Below, piece by piece: positions 1 through 12,700 of a stretch of DNA of 64,000 bases. The notes under the pieces were generated by a model. It ran no database searches. It saw nothing but the letters and a program-made list of their open reading frames with translations, and was not told the origin of the DNA. The DNA lies in NCBI GenBank assembly GCA_914767715.1, contig OU612072.1:27094001-27158000 (forward strand), written 5' to 3'. The position numbers and the translations under genes are program-made. The DNA is from Membranipora membranacea. Its lineage: Eukaryota; Bryozoa; Gymnolaemata; Cheilostomatida; Membraniporidae. The stretch's first letter is position 1, and every line of letters starts with the position of its first letter.

Positions 1-2070
1 AAGTAGCAAGATAGCCTTGGTAATAGTAGACTCTTTAAAAGCCAACAACTGTTTTGGATGCAATAAAATCAGGGAGGTCCTTGATAAAATGTATTGTTTT
101 GTCTACCTTACCATACAGACTTGGATTAAATCAGATTAGTGATGGGGCGAACATTGTTGCACTGAAACAATGAAGAGTTGGCAGCCACCCTGGTTACGCA
201 ACACGTAAACACACCAATTATGTCAAACCACCGAAACTTACAAAATGCACTGAGGGAAAGATGAGATGGATTGAGATGCTCATCAACACACAGGGGTGGC
301 TTCATGCTGCTGGGCCGGCCATGAGGAGGTTGTACTAGAGAAGGCCTCGAAACAGCGCTTGACTCATGGTTTCTAGCTGAAGACCTGTGTGTTGTGCAGT
401 GGTACGCGCACCATTGTATGTTGTATCAGATTCAACCAGACGAATATTATTTGCATACAGTAGTGCACAGCGATTCTAGTTTATATATACCGCAAATGAT
501 CAAAGTAAGAGATTGCAATCTCACCTGCTTATATCCTAGAGTGATAACTCCGGGTAGCGTATTCTGAATCTACTATCTGCTCTGTATGATACTTGATATT
601 GTCCACTCCTGAGGTGGTATAGACTATGGAGGATGCTCGGTGCTGACCAGCAATGAGCTCTAATGTGCTATGTATAACATCTTAGTATTGTTTATAGAGA
701 TCGCTTGGCGCTGACTGACTGCTAGCTAATCCGCTAATATAGTTTTGTGCCTGCGGCTGTGCTTGCCGCTTGGGTACGTTGCCTTTGGGGTGGTGTAATT
801 GCTATGTGTTTGTAGCAGTGACCTGATTGGTCGCATGGCGGTGATAATCGGTTTGCTTGCCTTGGTGTGGGGTCTATTGTTTGCACTACTGCATTGCCCT
901 TCAGTGTGGATTTGGTTATCTATTAATGAGCATCACTCTTCAGTTATACTATAATTGAATTTTCTTTAATTTTACCTGTGATTAGTTGAGTCATAGGAGT
1001 TGACGAGAGCCTTTTGGATCACTGAGGTGAGATTTTGTATTATATTATTATTTTCATGTTTATTGATGCTCGCATTACTGATATTATTGACGTCAGATTT
1101 TTTGTTGTCAATGACTTTGATATCATTATCATTGTCATTGCTATTTATGCCAATTATCAGAACTGAACTGACGAAATGTTTTTTCTCTTATTTCAATTTT
1201 ACAACACGTATCGTTATAATATAACACATCAAACCGAAACTCAACCCAGAAACCTGGTTCCATACACCCCTATAACACCCACAAAACAATTATTACAACA
1301 GACATACGCTGCCCTGCATATTATCTATGATATCTTGATACGGTCCAACCCGGAGGTGGTATAATGATTGCTAGTTTTCTCCCAGCTGTAAGCTAATCTG
1401 CCATAGGTGTAATCGTGGTATAGCCATTGCTGGTAGCCAATCTGCTGTAAGCTAATCTACTAAGGGTGAAGCAGGGCATCAATATGGCCGAGATTGCATG
1501 GTACTGAGTCTGACTGACTGCTAGCTAATCTTGTTATATGGTACCTTAGTACCGTCAGACCCAGATGTGGGATAGGTATGTCCTGATGCTGAACTGCGGT
1601 AAGCATACCTGCTAAATTATAGCATGAAGCAGAGTGGAAGAGCATGAGATCAAGGGAAACAACTGCCTGAAAACTGCCATGCCACAGCAAGAGTTTATCT
1701 TGCCTGTCTTGACAAGCTTTGCCAGGTGGGGGAGGGGGAGAACAAAGCTGTCCCCCCCAGGGCCGTAACCTACGGCATGGCTGCTAGGGCCTGGCCCTAC
1801 CAATAATAGATAATTATCAAAGTTGAGAAAAGGTCAAAAATGGCATAATAAACCAATAAACCAAACCAAACCAACCAAACCCCCTTACACAATTTTTCAT
1901 AATCACTCAGTTTAATGACAACATGACAATAACATTAGCTTATTTCCTCTCACTGATCAGACATGATCATTTGCTTAGAGTGAAGTACATCCAATCACCA
2001 AGTTTCTTTATCCAACTGCTAGGTATTTAGGGCTAACTTTGGATTTCCCAAAGCCCTCAATGATAGCTAA
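1..2070. other. gene-poor DNA with a degenerate repeat cluster
   Basis: I see no convincing exon here. A 21-base string beginning CTGACTGACTGCTAGC occurs at 711-731 and again at 1510-1530. Variants of GAGGTGGTAT (about 609 and 1352) and of GCTAATCTGC recur around both, so 540-740 and 1310-1640 look like diverged copies of one repeat. The short open frames near 1000-1360 are AT-rich and low complexity and are not called as genes. Confidence 0.5.
1690..1800. repeat. diverged dispersed repeat, second inverted copy at 5690-5850
   Basis: The string GCCTGTCTTGACAAGCTTT (about 1701-1719) is present as its reverse complement near 5817-5835, next to GAGTTTATC in both places. Both copies also carry C/G-rich runs and GGCCCTACCAA. 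The order of the blocks differs, so this is a degraded repeat family and not a simple inverted duplication. Confidence 0.45.
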
Positions 2071-2244
2071 TAGGTAAATTCGCGACCTTGGTATATATAT
2101 GAAACTTAGAATTATCTCCTCATTGGTGATAAGGAGACAACTTGAATTCAAGTTGGATTCAGTTGGATTTCCCAATGAAAATGGGATTTCCATTGATTAT
2201 TTATTGATTATTTAATATATATACCAAGGTCGCGAATTTACCTA
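2071..2244. mobile_element. 174-bp MITE with perfect 30-bp terminal inverted repeats
   Basis: Positions 2071-2100 and 2215-2244 are exact reverse complements over 30 bases (core GGTAAATTCGCGACCTTGG). If the repeats are read as starting at GGTAAATT, the element is flanked by TA on both sides, the target duplication typical of Tc1/mariner-type elements. There is no coding capacity. The interior has an 18-bp palindrome at 2138-2155. Perfect terminal repeats suggest recent mobility. The superfamily is an inference from the TA only. Confidence 0.85.
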
Positions 2245-3776
2245 CTATGTTGACTCTTGATCAATGAACCTCGTCATTGATTTTATGGTGGACATACAGT
2301 ATCATTTTATGATAAAATATACATGTAAGAATACTCCACACATTTTGCTGTTTATAACATAGCAGCATTGTGTATTTTGATATCTTAAGATATTTTCAGC
2401 AGCTCAAAAGTCAAAACAAAATCTGAATTCCTAACTTTTTGATGACTATTCATAATTCTCTAATCATATTAACTTCAACATTAGCATTGAGTAGCATATA
2501 TATTTTTTGCGTGTTATTGCAGGTGAAATTACTGGAGCAAAGCTATCCGATTGCTGTAATATCTTTGACAGTCATGTGGCTCGTCACATACTCCAATTTT
2601 CTAGCGATGATGGGAACAGAAAGCGATAAATAGTAAAGGAATTATGTATTGTAGTTGGGTTTTGCACGTTGTCACATTTTGTGCAGAGTTTTGTTACATT
2701 TTGCACATGGTGTCATGTTGTGTGCGTTTGTCACTTTTGTCCTCAAACAAGCAAATGATTACTCCAATTAAGTCATCAAACATTGGCAACCACAAAGGTC
2801 ATTTACTGACTAAATGTGATGTTATAGCTGATATCGAGCATTATTCTCACCTCTCTACGGTTAACACTCTAATGACATAATCAACGTAAGACCCACTATC
2901 TCAGATATATACATGACAAATGTCACTTTACAAATGAATTTGTGATAGATTGTCAATCCGGACGCTACTGCACAACATATAATGAGGACTATAGAAGCGC
3001 TTCGAACAGCAATAGTATTTTGCGCTATGTAATTTATTATTTGATTATGATTTCTTTTTCTATGCTTCTTGGTTTTTTTAGTTTGAAATTTTGATATATG
3101 ATATTTAACACCGATCAATTCAAGGAGCAAATATGACCATTGTATTTGTAAACAACAACAAAAAAAGAAACAATAAGAAAAAAGGTATTGATGTAGTTAG
3201 GTGTATATATAAAAAAGGCTTTTTCCGCAAAGAGCTGTGTTGAATTACGGGAGGGCCGGGGTTTTGTGATGTGACAGGGTTTGAATGTAGGTAATGCTGA
3301 AATGGATGGCTGGTGTGCTCTGCTACATTATGGACATAGTTTATTCTCGAACACTGCCAAAAGACAGCCACTAAGATTATTTATACTGATATTGAATGTT
3401 ATGAAGAACGGTTATCACTTCTAAACTTGACTACTGTCAATGAATTTTTATTTTCTATGTCAAAAAATTATTTTAAAAAGATTAGCAACAATCCAAGCCA
3501 TCGATTTTTTAGTCGTATAAGATTCAACACTTGTAGAACATCCTTTTGCAGACCTATGATAAATAGAGCTGAAAAGTGTAGGACTGAGAAGAGAAAGAAC
3601 AGCTTTATCAGTTTCATATGAGACACAACAACTCATAAGCCTAATATGATGGTTTTTGCAATGATAGATGGTTCAAAATACACATACAATACAATATAAT
3701 AGTTGGGGCATCAAATGTTCTGTTAAATTCAATGCCGCAAGCCGCTCATCATGACATTCTACATATATGGCAAGAT
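2245..3776. other. intergenic, nothing recognised
   Basis: AT-rich sequence with several short open frames that lack splice sites, family motifs or unbiased composition. No repeat or RNA gene is recognised. Confidence 0.4.
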
Positions 3777-3959
3777 TTACGGACAACACTTAAGGCATAA
3801 TTTCTCAAGCCTTTCAAGTCTGTCCTTGTCCCCTTTTGACAAGTATGGAAACCAACTTGGAGCCGTGTATGAGTTCACTGACAGAATCCTCGATCTATAG
3901 AATGTGATCAGACTAGATGTGGAGACGCCAACTTCCCTAAGCCCGGTGATGGCGTCCAC
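3777..3959 (-). pseudogene. LINE reverse transcriptase C-terminal fragment
   Basis: The minus-strand frame reads SRILSVNSYTAPSWFPYLSK followed by GDKDRLERLEKLCLKC. This matches the region after the reverse transcriptase thumb in CR1/L2-like LINEs, where a Y-x-x-P-x-W-F block precedes a charged K-D-x-L-E-x-x-Q/E-K helix. Nothing else of the element is readable next to it. It is a dead 5'-truncated remnant. 3960-4400 beyond it holds nothing I recognise. Confidence 0.6.
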
Positions 3960-4446
3960 AGCTGGCCTCCACTTGATTTATCAACACAGAATCAACTTGT
4001 GGTCAGCTCATGGTCAGGTCAAGGTCATATAAAGGCACTCTTATAAAGTTGTGGCAAAAATGGAGGATACATCCAGCTTATTTAAAGCAACTTCTGCAAG
4101 TTCTGCAAGGAAAAAGCTTCAAGCATTCATCTACAGGTGAGCTGGTACATGCAAAGCAAATATTTCATGGCTAAACTGGCAGTCCCTTCCTATTCCTACC
4201 AAATTATGCACACACTGAGACTGAGTTCATTTTCCACATCTTCTCTAGACTAACCAACCAAACCAAAGTGAGGTTGAGAGTTTACTGTTGGCAGATCCAG
4301 TGGACAATAGATTCAAATGTAAGTGGAAAATTACCCTCCCTGTCCAAGGGAGCAGAAGTGCCCTGGCATCAAGGATGAGATACTGTCTTGTATAATTGCC
4401 TGAATGTTAGATCAAATGCTATTAATTAATTATCCTACTATTCTAG

Positions 4447-5524
4447 GCCTCCTACTCGCGATAAGGGCTTTCACCCTCACAGACAAACTGTCAATCACAC
4501 TCCAATCTGCAAAGATGACGGTAGCTGACGCCCAGTCACTGGCATCTAAGTACATTCGCACTCTTGAGGGATTGCGAAGTGACGACGACCTCGAGATGCT
4601 TTGGAAAGAAACTTCTCAATGCCAGGAAAAACTAGGTTAGTTTCTATGTTTTAGACCTGACTGCATCGAATATAACAAGGTGCGGATGTAACTATCCATG
4701 CTGCCTCATCTGATTTAGCTAATAGCACAAATTGATAGACATGTCAATGCTTAGGAGAGGAGTTGTAAAGATAGCCAGAATTTGGTGTCATTGTTCAACT
4801 TCATGTGGCGTAATCAATAAATTGCTACCAAGCTATATGGCATTATTTCATCAACCTCACGATCAAAGCTGTGCTCTGTGTATATTTGTCAGATGTTGAT
4901 CCGCCAAAGGAAGGCCGAGTGAGAAGGACACCTGTCCGGTTAGACGACTGTAACGGGACTGGTGTGATGTTATCCGTAAAAGAGAAAAGTCACCAGCTTT
5001 ATATGGAGGTTTTTGACCTGGCCATAAACGGCATCAAAGCCAGGTTCGAGCAGAAGGGCATCGAATTGCTCTCGCAGATGGACTTGCTCCTTTGCTCTGG
5101 TGCAAATCCTGCCACATCCACATCCACAATATGTGATGCTTATGGCTTTGATAGCTTTGATCTTGAGGCCGAATTGAGGGTTTATAAGAAGGACGACGAC
5201 ATTGTGAAATACGATATCACAACAGTGATAGCGTCTTATAAAAATAACCTAATAATAAACAAGTCATTATATCCTATCATATTCAAAAGTTTGAAACTGA
5301 TTGTAGTGTTAACCGCCACAAATGCGTCTAGTGAGCGCTCATTCTCTGCTCTCAGTAGGCTCAAGACAGCTGGGCGTACATCAATGATGCAGGATAGATT
5401 AAATATCTATTACTGCTACATGTTCACAAGAACGAAACAGATACACTGGACATTCAATCTGTCATCAGAGATTTTGTTCAGAGTCATCCAAGTAGAGAAA
5501 GTTCCATTGCGGTGTATAAGTTAG
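4447..5524 (+). pseudogene. hAT-superfamily transposase C-terminal part (ZMYM1-like), two exons
   Basis: Two blocks join across a GT-AG intron. Exon 4447-4635 follows an acceptor TTCTAG; intron 4636-4892 (257 bp) starts GTTAGT and ends TTTGTCAG; exon 4893 onward is in matching phase (phase 1, spanning codon GAT). The second block ends with LTATNASSERSFSALSRLKT plus a basic M-x-Q-D-R-L-N segment. This is the hAT C-terminal dimerisation motif, as found in transposases and zinc-finger MYM-type proteins. The N-terminal BED zinc finger and first catalytic Asp are not found upstream, so this is a 5'-incomplete relic or a degraded domesticated gene. No 8-bp target duplication or terminal repeats were located. 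Confidence 0.75.
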
Positions 5525-6849
5525 GCTTGATCAATTCGATAGTTATGGATATATCAATATTGTTGTTGGCATAATACAAAGAATAATTGGTATAGACAGT
5601 AACAATAAAACTCACACATAAACCCAAACCAGAAGATGGCCTTGTAATGCAAATAATAGTGTTCTAGTGCGATAATTTCGCCTTAAAAGCTCTGGCGTCC
5701 GGGGCTCCGCTGTCAGCCCCCCCAAATCCCCCAGCTGGGTTGTGTGGCCGTTTGGCCCTACCAACCAAAAGTTTAAGGATACCCCCCTGCCCCCCCCCCA
5801 CCAAAAAAAGAAAAAAAGCTTGTCAAGACAGGCTACTAGAGTTTATCATGATCCCTGATGATAGCCATCCAATTAGTGTAACTACTTGAGTTGTGCCCTT
5901 TCTTACTGGGGAGGACAACTCATTACAACTCACAACACTAAAACAGTGAACCAATGAAAAGGCCCTTCATAATAATACATGACCAATCATGTCGTAGCTT
6001 ACATTTGTGACCTTGACATTCCTACAAACAGAAACTGTGAGAGAAGAGAAGTTACAGAAGTGAACCTAAACTGTACAGGAGCAGAATTCTAATTTTCAAC
6101 ACATAAAGTCATCTTAAGTCTGCAGACTATCAGCTCTCATCTAATACACAGAGTTGACCCAAATAGTGACTTTTTTCAAGTTTTACTAAAACTGAGTGGA
6201 GCCATCAGCAATGAGGAAGTTCATTGCATCACGTTGGCTTCTGTCAACATCCTAACTGCACCAAGGAGTAACTCATTGAGTTTGACTGTACTACTCTACT
6301 CTACTGCATACTTTATTTTATGAAAAACAGTGCAAACTACTGCTGACTCGGAAGACACCCAAGAATATCCTGAGTTGAGAAGCTTACAAAAGGATCAAGC
6401 ACAGCTAATTATTTGTGAGTACATCATATTGTGTATAGACTAGCTAGGTATACCTTGTTGCTCTGTTAGTTGGTGTTCTGTGGCTGACTGCACTGCGCCT
6501 ACCCTATTGCCTGCTGGCCCTGTTAAAGGTTGGGGGTTATGACTAGTACCATTATGAGTTCAGGTGAAACCACAAGTCAAAAATTAAAGGACACTAATGA
6601 CAAAGGATTAGACATTGACTGAATGTGGAATACTTTAAAAATGGTATACTTTAAACTGCTTTCAAAAATATTGCACACAAGACAAGATCTAGAAACCACA
6701 ATTTCTGGATTACAGTTGAGACCAAGTGGAACATCAACTGTCGTAAATGCTGGTATGCAGTTTAAGGTTGTACCCTGAATTTTTACGATACTTACTGATA
6801 TGACGCCTAAAATAAATGATGCAAGAGTCTAATTGACCGTGACTACAAT
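5525..6849. other. intergenic, no gene recognised
   Basis: Contains the second copy of the 1.7-kb repeat (5690-5850) and C-rich runs near 5780-5800. No exon with family similarity was seen. A 17-nt imperfect palindrome at 6262-6278 is discussed under rejected items. Confidence 0.4.
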
Positions 6850-7900
6850 TACTGCATAAACAACCATATTTGTGATCGACTGGACTCAGGAGACACAAAA
6901 ACACTATATACATTCATTTCCAACCAGAAGGATACATCTAATAACATTGAACAGCTGGATGGTTGTAGTTCAGACTCAGTTGATATTGCTGAATTTTTCG
7001 CTGATGCTTTCGTCTCAGTTTTCTCCACAGATAATGCTATCACACCTCCTTATTCGATTCACCCCTGACCCGTCCGAGTCTGTGATGTTTGAAAGTCATG
7101 GTGTGCTGTAACAACTCCAATCCCTGGACACCTGTAAAAGTACCGGTCCTGACCTCCTCTCACAGGTCCTTCTCAAATTCCTAGCCCCTCACATCTACCT
7201 CACACTTACCATTATTTTCCAATACTCATACAACCAACATATAGTACCCAGAGATTGGCGCACCGCTCATGTAGTCCCTATATTTAACAAAGGCAAGAAA
7301 ACAGACCCATTAAATTATCGTCCAAATTCACTTACCTCCATTGTATGTAAATTGTTGGAACATGTAATAGCTCTTAACATCCGCGCCCACTAGGGTCAGC
7401 ACAGCCTGCTCTACAAACATCGGCATTGGTTTCGTCCGGCCCACGGTTGGGATACGCAGCTTCTCAACACCATGACTGACTTAATTGAAAATTTGATAAC
7501 GACATACCCCTAGATATTATTTTCCAAAAGCTTTGGGCGTTGTATCACACGCCAAACTATTCACAAAACATCTATAGTTTGGCATCCACCCAGACACTAT
7601 CAATTGGATTGCCTCATGGCTAGGTAATCGAAACCTTGCCGTTACTGTTAACTGTTAACCCCCCCCCACCCCCTGAACTGACAGACTTGCAAACAAGCAC
7701 GGTTAAAATCGATAGACATCTTTTTCAAAGAATCTTTACAGATGACGCCGCAGTTGACAGGAACACATTCTTACAACGCCACTTTGAGCACAACACCAGA
7801 CACTGAGCCACTAGGTGTCACAGCAACACTGATGTCAGAACATACTCCTTCCAAATCCGAGCCCTAAAATTTACGAACTAATTATATTGATGCATTTAAA
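6850..7900 (+). pseudogene. decayed LINE reverse transcriptase, plus strand
   Basis: Reading across several frameshifts gives, in order: an inter-domain linker ending in a D-A-F-V-S-V-F-S block (about 6980-7030); the RT entry block with S-T-G-P-D-L-L (about 7140); N-K-G-K-K-T-D-P-L-N-Y-R-P near 7290-7320, the RT motif that normally reads K-K-G-x-x-x-D-x-x-N-Y-R-P; and the far C-terminal N-T-R-H ... D-V-R-T-Y-S-F motif near 7790-7860, typical of CR1/L2/RTE-like LINEs. The YADD core is not readable, and stops and a C-rich indel near 7655 break the frame. It is inactive. Confidence 0.7.
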
Positions 7901-8259
7901 TAATTCTATTAGAATCAAAGCTCACTAGATCTTGCATGCTAATCTGGGAAGTTGTTATCTCTCCTTGTGTTTCCGATGGGTCCTGGCTGGTTGGTGGAAG
8001 TGGGGCGGGTGCAGCTGCAGCTTGACCACAGCCAACCCACTAGCAGAATATTGTATGTACATGTATATAGCCATATTGCCATGTCTTTTTATTCATTTTT
8101 TTGCTACTCAAAACCAAAACCCACGGCTGACCATTGAAAAGTTGTCCAGCCCAGTCAGCATCACCGGTTGCCATGCGATTTAAAGCCAGCTACGAATTTT
8201 GCCTCCAAGTTAACAATTACTTATTACGAACTACTGTAAACCATGTTATATTTCTCCAG

Positions 8260-8345
8260 TTGATGATATTACTACTGAGACTCTACTGGATGACTTCAGA
8301 GGATCACAGAGTAGACTGTCATCAAGGCCGATAAAGATTAAGTGA
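8260..8345 (+). CDS. possible terminal coding exon, unknown gene
   Basis: A strong acceptor (TTTCTCCAG, 8251-8259) opens a frame encoding DDITTETLLDDFRGSQSRLS followed by SRPIKIK and a stop (TGA 8343-8345). Charged, amphipathic composition and a clean acceptor make a last exon plausible. I could not find matching upstream exons, and no AATAAA lies nearby (the closest is near 9055). I do not recognise the family. It may instead be chance. Confidence 0.3.
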
Positions 8346-11300
8346 TTAAGATATTGTAAACCAGACTTTCACAGCCGCCACTCTGAAGGTAAATCCGCTT
8401 TCTACATTTTGGGACTACTTTAATTAAATACTTAACCAGTCCAGTCCAAGTGTATAGAGACAGAGAAGTGGTCCAGCAATGAACTCCCAGTATATTGGGT
8501 GCAGTGTTTCCATCAAGGGTAGGAAGATGGGTTTATAATGACCATCTGGAAGCCATGTTCACAACAGGATTATATGGCCATTTCCGCAAACGGACAAGAA
8601 TATGCAGAAGAAATTGAAATTTGATTTTCTTCTGCAGAGGAAGTGGGGTTTGTAGTTGCAAGCCAAATCACAAAATCATTTTCAAACATAGTGATTCTTG
8701 TACTTGAAGATGGCGATCCTAGCGCAATACAATTTGCCGGTCGCAACATCATCTTTTTTCAGGTCATTTTCAGATTCCTAAATTAATACATTCAGTTGTG
8801 TCCCGTGCTCTCTATTCAGGAATGGCATAAACATATCAATTTATACGCCAATTTTATATACCTTCTCCTACATAGCTATATCATTGACAACCTTAGTACA
8901 ATGTTAGTACAGTCAAGAAGGACAGTATTATGTTTGACATGTGGTTTTAATTTCAAGAGAAGACAACTCTCAGTGTGACTAATTTTCTGCAGTGTCAAAC
9001 AGCAAAGCGCCTAGTATGGATGAAATAGGGTATACATTGACTGTAGGTGTGCATAAATAAAGTTGATGTATATCCAAGATGAACTACCTACAGACTACTT
9101 TAGTTGCCCAAGATAGTTTCTATACCCTGATGTGTAAAGTATTCACAGTGTGACAAGTTTGACTTTTCAAACATGCATGAAATAAACAAAATTTAATGCT
9201 AGCTAAAATTTACTTGCCCTCTTTACATTATATATACTCTCACCTTAACCAACCAAAATTCAGTGGTAGCTAACATTCTGTGGTAGCTAACATTAATGTG
9301 GTGGTGTTGATATGAGATCATAAGAATATTTGTGGTGGCCCCTAGTACCATCAAAGATTATAAATACTAAGATATGACACTCCTATCAAACTGCGGTCTT
9401 CAGTTGAATAGGCAAGCGGCCCGCATGAAAACGAGTGTTACGCTTCAATTATGAGCTTTATGATTAGTGGCTTTCAATAGAATTTCAATAGAAAATTCAA
9501 AATTTACACAGGTAGCCTGTTTGTTTTTCATGAAAATTATGTATTTCCAAATTTCACTGAAACTTCAAATAAAAATATTTTAGATCCAGACATTTCAGGC
9601 ATCTCAATGATGTAAAAATCAAAATCATGTGTTGATTACAAACAAGTGATTTTGAGTTTTGAGGATTTTTTTTAGCAATCTTTACAAACTTTAAGATGTT
9701 TTGACACACAAGACTTACTCAGATAAACAGTTCTCTTTACATCAAAAACTAGTATTTGCATGTCTTAAAGTAGATCCATGTAAATAAATGTGTTATCTAG
9801 TTATTTCAGTCTTCAGGGTGATAAAAAATCCAAATGAATTTGACGGCCTCCTAGAGAGTAGTATTGAAATGTGTTAGCAGTGGGTGACTTGGAGAAGCTT
9901 TCTGTTTTGTGGCATCAGATCTTGTCCATTTGTGCACCACAGTTACTCAGCACATCTAAACATGGACTATCAATCTTACTGAATAAGTGCAGTCTATGTC
10001 AATGCACAGATCAGTTTCTTTGAAAATGAATTCAAATTTTTGAGTATCGAGTTAGTATGGATCTTACTCGAGAGGATATCGTAGGATCTTATTGCAAGAT
10101 TTGGTAAAAAACTATAAAGTACACTGTAGGATCAACTAAGTGACATTGGCCTTATCATAGCGGAAACATGACTAACGATAGTCTGACTACCAAGGGAAGG
10201 TGATATAAATGCAACTGTGGTGATCTTACCACTTACTATTTTGCCAGCGACTAAACGCCTGGTAGGTTAACTATATGATGGCTGAGATTATGGGTGGAGT
10301 TTCACTGATGTAGTTGAGTACTAGAGTATGGACCTGAGTTTTCATGTTATAACGCTAAGCTCAATCTAAAATAAAGGCCCCATCATTCATGCAGATGGTT
10401 GGGTAATTTTTGCTTAGCATATGTATAGAAGAGACATGTCCATATGGCGCTATGAACTGGACACTTTTTGGGCCGTCTCTATAGCCACATTTACCTCTTA
10501 AATTGGAGCAGATGTTCTCAAGTAAATATCTTGATTGAGGTGATTGGTAATAATGATTATTTTCATGGTTCACAAAAAGATTATGTTGGAGGGGGAGGGA
10601 GAAAAGAAGGCTGTTTTTGGCTGTTTTTATCTAGTTTTCAGCTTGTGAATGACAAATTTCATAAATCTGACACCATCCTTTGGTCAGCTTAGAATGACTG
10701 TTGGTCATAGGAAACTCTGTTTGATGTAAGGGCTATCTAGTATTGTGTGTACCTTGTCTTACTCATCTCACAAAGGAATGTTAGCCACTAAATCAAATAT
10801 ATCTGCAAGATCCATTGACTGACTACATGAATAAATGCCTAGACTGTGGCCCATATGTTCTGGTAACACATGTAAAAAAAATCAAGAGAATTGCATGAAC
10901 CATTCTCAGGCAAATCTGAAATAAGTAAGGCTATATCTGCAGAAAGAAATCATTTCTACATTGTAATCTTATATAAACAGAGCAAGCGAGCACAGCATCC
11001 TAAAATGACAAACACTCGTTTTCACGCTTGAATTGCTGTGGACAGGGAACAGCGGGAGTGTCATGTCATAGTCATTGGTACCATAGAGTATGATACATTA
11101 CATACAAGTAGATCAGTCCATTAATAATTTATGACTTCCTGAGATACTTTCATCTAACCTATAAACTGATAAACTCTTAATCACCTGAATTCTATTTACT
11201 CTCTTAGCATGAGAAGGCCTTAAATAAACACAAGCTCAAATTATAATCTTGTCGCAGTGCTCAAGGAAATCAAAGGGAGTGAAGCTTGACAGCAGAAACC

Positions 11301-11504
11301 CACAGACATTGATTAGTAACCCAGACTGGCTCTCATCGTGTAAAACTTAACAGGTAAGTTAGCTTCAGGTGATTATCTTATTTAGTAGTAATCTTTCATG
11401 ATGTTGCGATCTGAAGTGTGCCTTAGAAATCCCGTACTTAATTAGCATATATAAGCTGATCTGAAGCTTCAGCATGAGGCCTATTCAATCCAGTAAGTTT
11501 CGTT
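8346..11504. other. long gene-poor stretch
   Basis: No convincing exon. A 17-bp unit (CTGTGGTAGCTAACATT type) is duplicated in tandem at 9261-9294. Segments around 9372-9440 and 11003-11070 share ATGACACTCC and TGAAAACGAGTGTT in opposite orientation and may be remnants of one element or two inverted copies, weakly supported. The rest is AT-rich sequence in which I see nothing. Confidence 0.4.
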
Positions 11505-11740
11505 GCCTAGCGGGAGTAAGGAGCGGTCCAGTGATTAAGGGGTAAGGGCTTTTGATCAATGAACCCAGGTTGGATTCCCAGCGCCAAAATGCTTTGATTC
11601 GGGACATCCTTGCCAGATCCGTACGGATAAGGATGATAAATGGAGGATGATACAGGATACAACCCTGCATGCTTCAAAAACATTCGCAAGGGTATGAGTT
11701 CGCTACCCCCACAGGGGGTGAGCTCCATTGAATAAAGCTG
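11505..11740 (+). mobile_element. tRNA-derived SINE
   Basis: The head resembles a tRNA gene: an A-box-like stretch GGTCCAGTGATTAAGG (about 11524-11539) and a B-box-like CAGGTTGGATTCCC (about 11567-11580), about 40 bases apart as in pol III internal promoters. A roughly 150-bp unrelated body follows, ending in GAATAAAGCTGTC and a short A-run near 11740. It is not a functional tRNA, since the stems do not pair convincingly. A class II (Ser/Leu-like) parent is possible. Confidence 0.65.
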
Positions 11741-12553
11741 TCAAAAAAATTATCTCAATACTTATAAGGAGTTGTCAAAAATTTATTAGTGAGAAGATAA
11801 ATAAGCTTGACAACATGGAGCGCAGTCATATTGAATCACAACATCTCGTCACTGAATCTTATACCATATATTGAATTACAAACGGATATATTCACAAAAG
11901 AATTTTTTATATATATATATATATATATATGCAGAAATAGAGAACATGATAGCGAGTGGTGGATTGCGATACCAAAGATTCCCCTTGATTAGAGGAACTG
12001 ACCAATGAGAGAATCGCCCTGACTCACAGACCACAGACACATCCAAACCAGGATATCAGCTAATTAACAAATCAGGGAGAACAACTACAGTAAGTTATCC
12101 TGAGTACATCAAACTGATAAAACATATTCAGGTGTTAATAGGAAATCTGATGATGGGCAGAACATTTTATGTATCATCTTATCATCCTGTGGACAGTTTT
12201 GTAACAGACTTAATCTTGGGATTTTTGTGTAAGTCGAACATAAACTTTCCCTTCTCCAGCATAGCTGGACACTTCAGGAGTCTTCACTATTATTAAAGGT
12301 ACAGAAGTTAAGCTGCTCACTCAACCGTATCACAAAAAGAACCCTGTAAGTAAACAGGATGACACAACTCTGTTCTGGTCCCACTTCATGGATGACCTTG
12401 TTTGTTGGATATGGTAGGATGAGGTTAGGTTAGGTTGCTAAAGTACAATATGTTACATTCTACGTTATCAATGATACATAAACCTACATCACATTAAAAA
12501 GGAGTAGGATGTCTCCACATTTTAATGGTTTACATATATTGGACACTTAACAG

Positions 12554-12700
12554 ATGGATATGCAGATAGCAGATTTTCAAGCTGTCTACAAGAAACATGG
12601 ACCTTTCAACTTAGAAGAGCAAGTTCCATATCTGTGTAAACTAGCAGACAGATATAAGCTTCTATATGAGAGGAATGATCATTGGATGGATTGTTTAAAG
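12554..12700 (+). CDS. possible coding exon of unknown gene
   Basis: An acceptor (TTAACAG, ending 12553), a 49-codon open stretch starting ATG and a consensus donor (AAAG|GTAAGT at 12700/12701) bracket a composition-balanced peptide rich in Tyr, Leu, Lys and Glu, including VPYLCKLADRYKLLYERNDH. It ends in phase 0. No continuing exon could be linked on either side and the family is not recognised. Confidence 0.35.

Noticed and set aside
1109-1140. CAATGAC...GTCATTG hairpin resembling a micro-palindrome
   Set aside because: The flanking 7-mers (TTGTTGT and CTATTTA) do not match and the loop is long and AT-rich.
2262-2279. CAATGA...TCATTG palindrome
   Set aside because: Flanks TCTTGAT and ATTTTAT match at only four of seven positions; arms extend into the flanks.
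6262-6278. CAAGGAGTAACTCATTG, near-perfect palindrome with the family's ends
   Set aside because: Flanks ACTGCAC and AGTTTGA do not match, so it does not meet the 7-bp repeat criterion, though it could be a decayed member.
9372-11070. Inverted words ATGACACTCC and TGAAAACGAGTGTT at 9372-9440 and 11003-11070 as ends of a 1.7-kb transposon
   Set aside because: Similarity is patchy, there is no target duplication and no coding between; kept only as a note.
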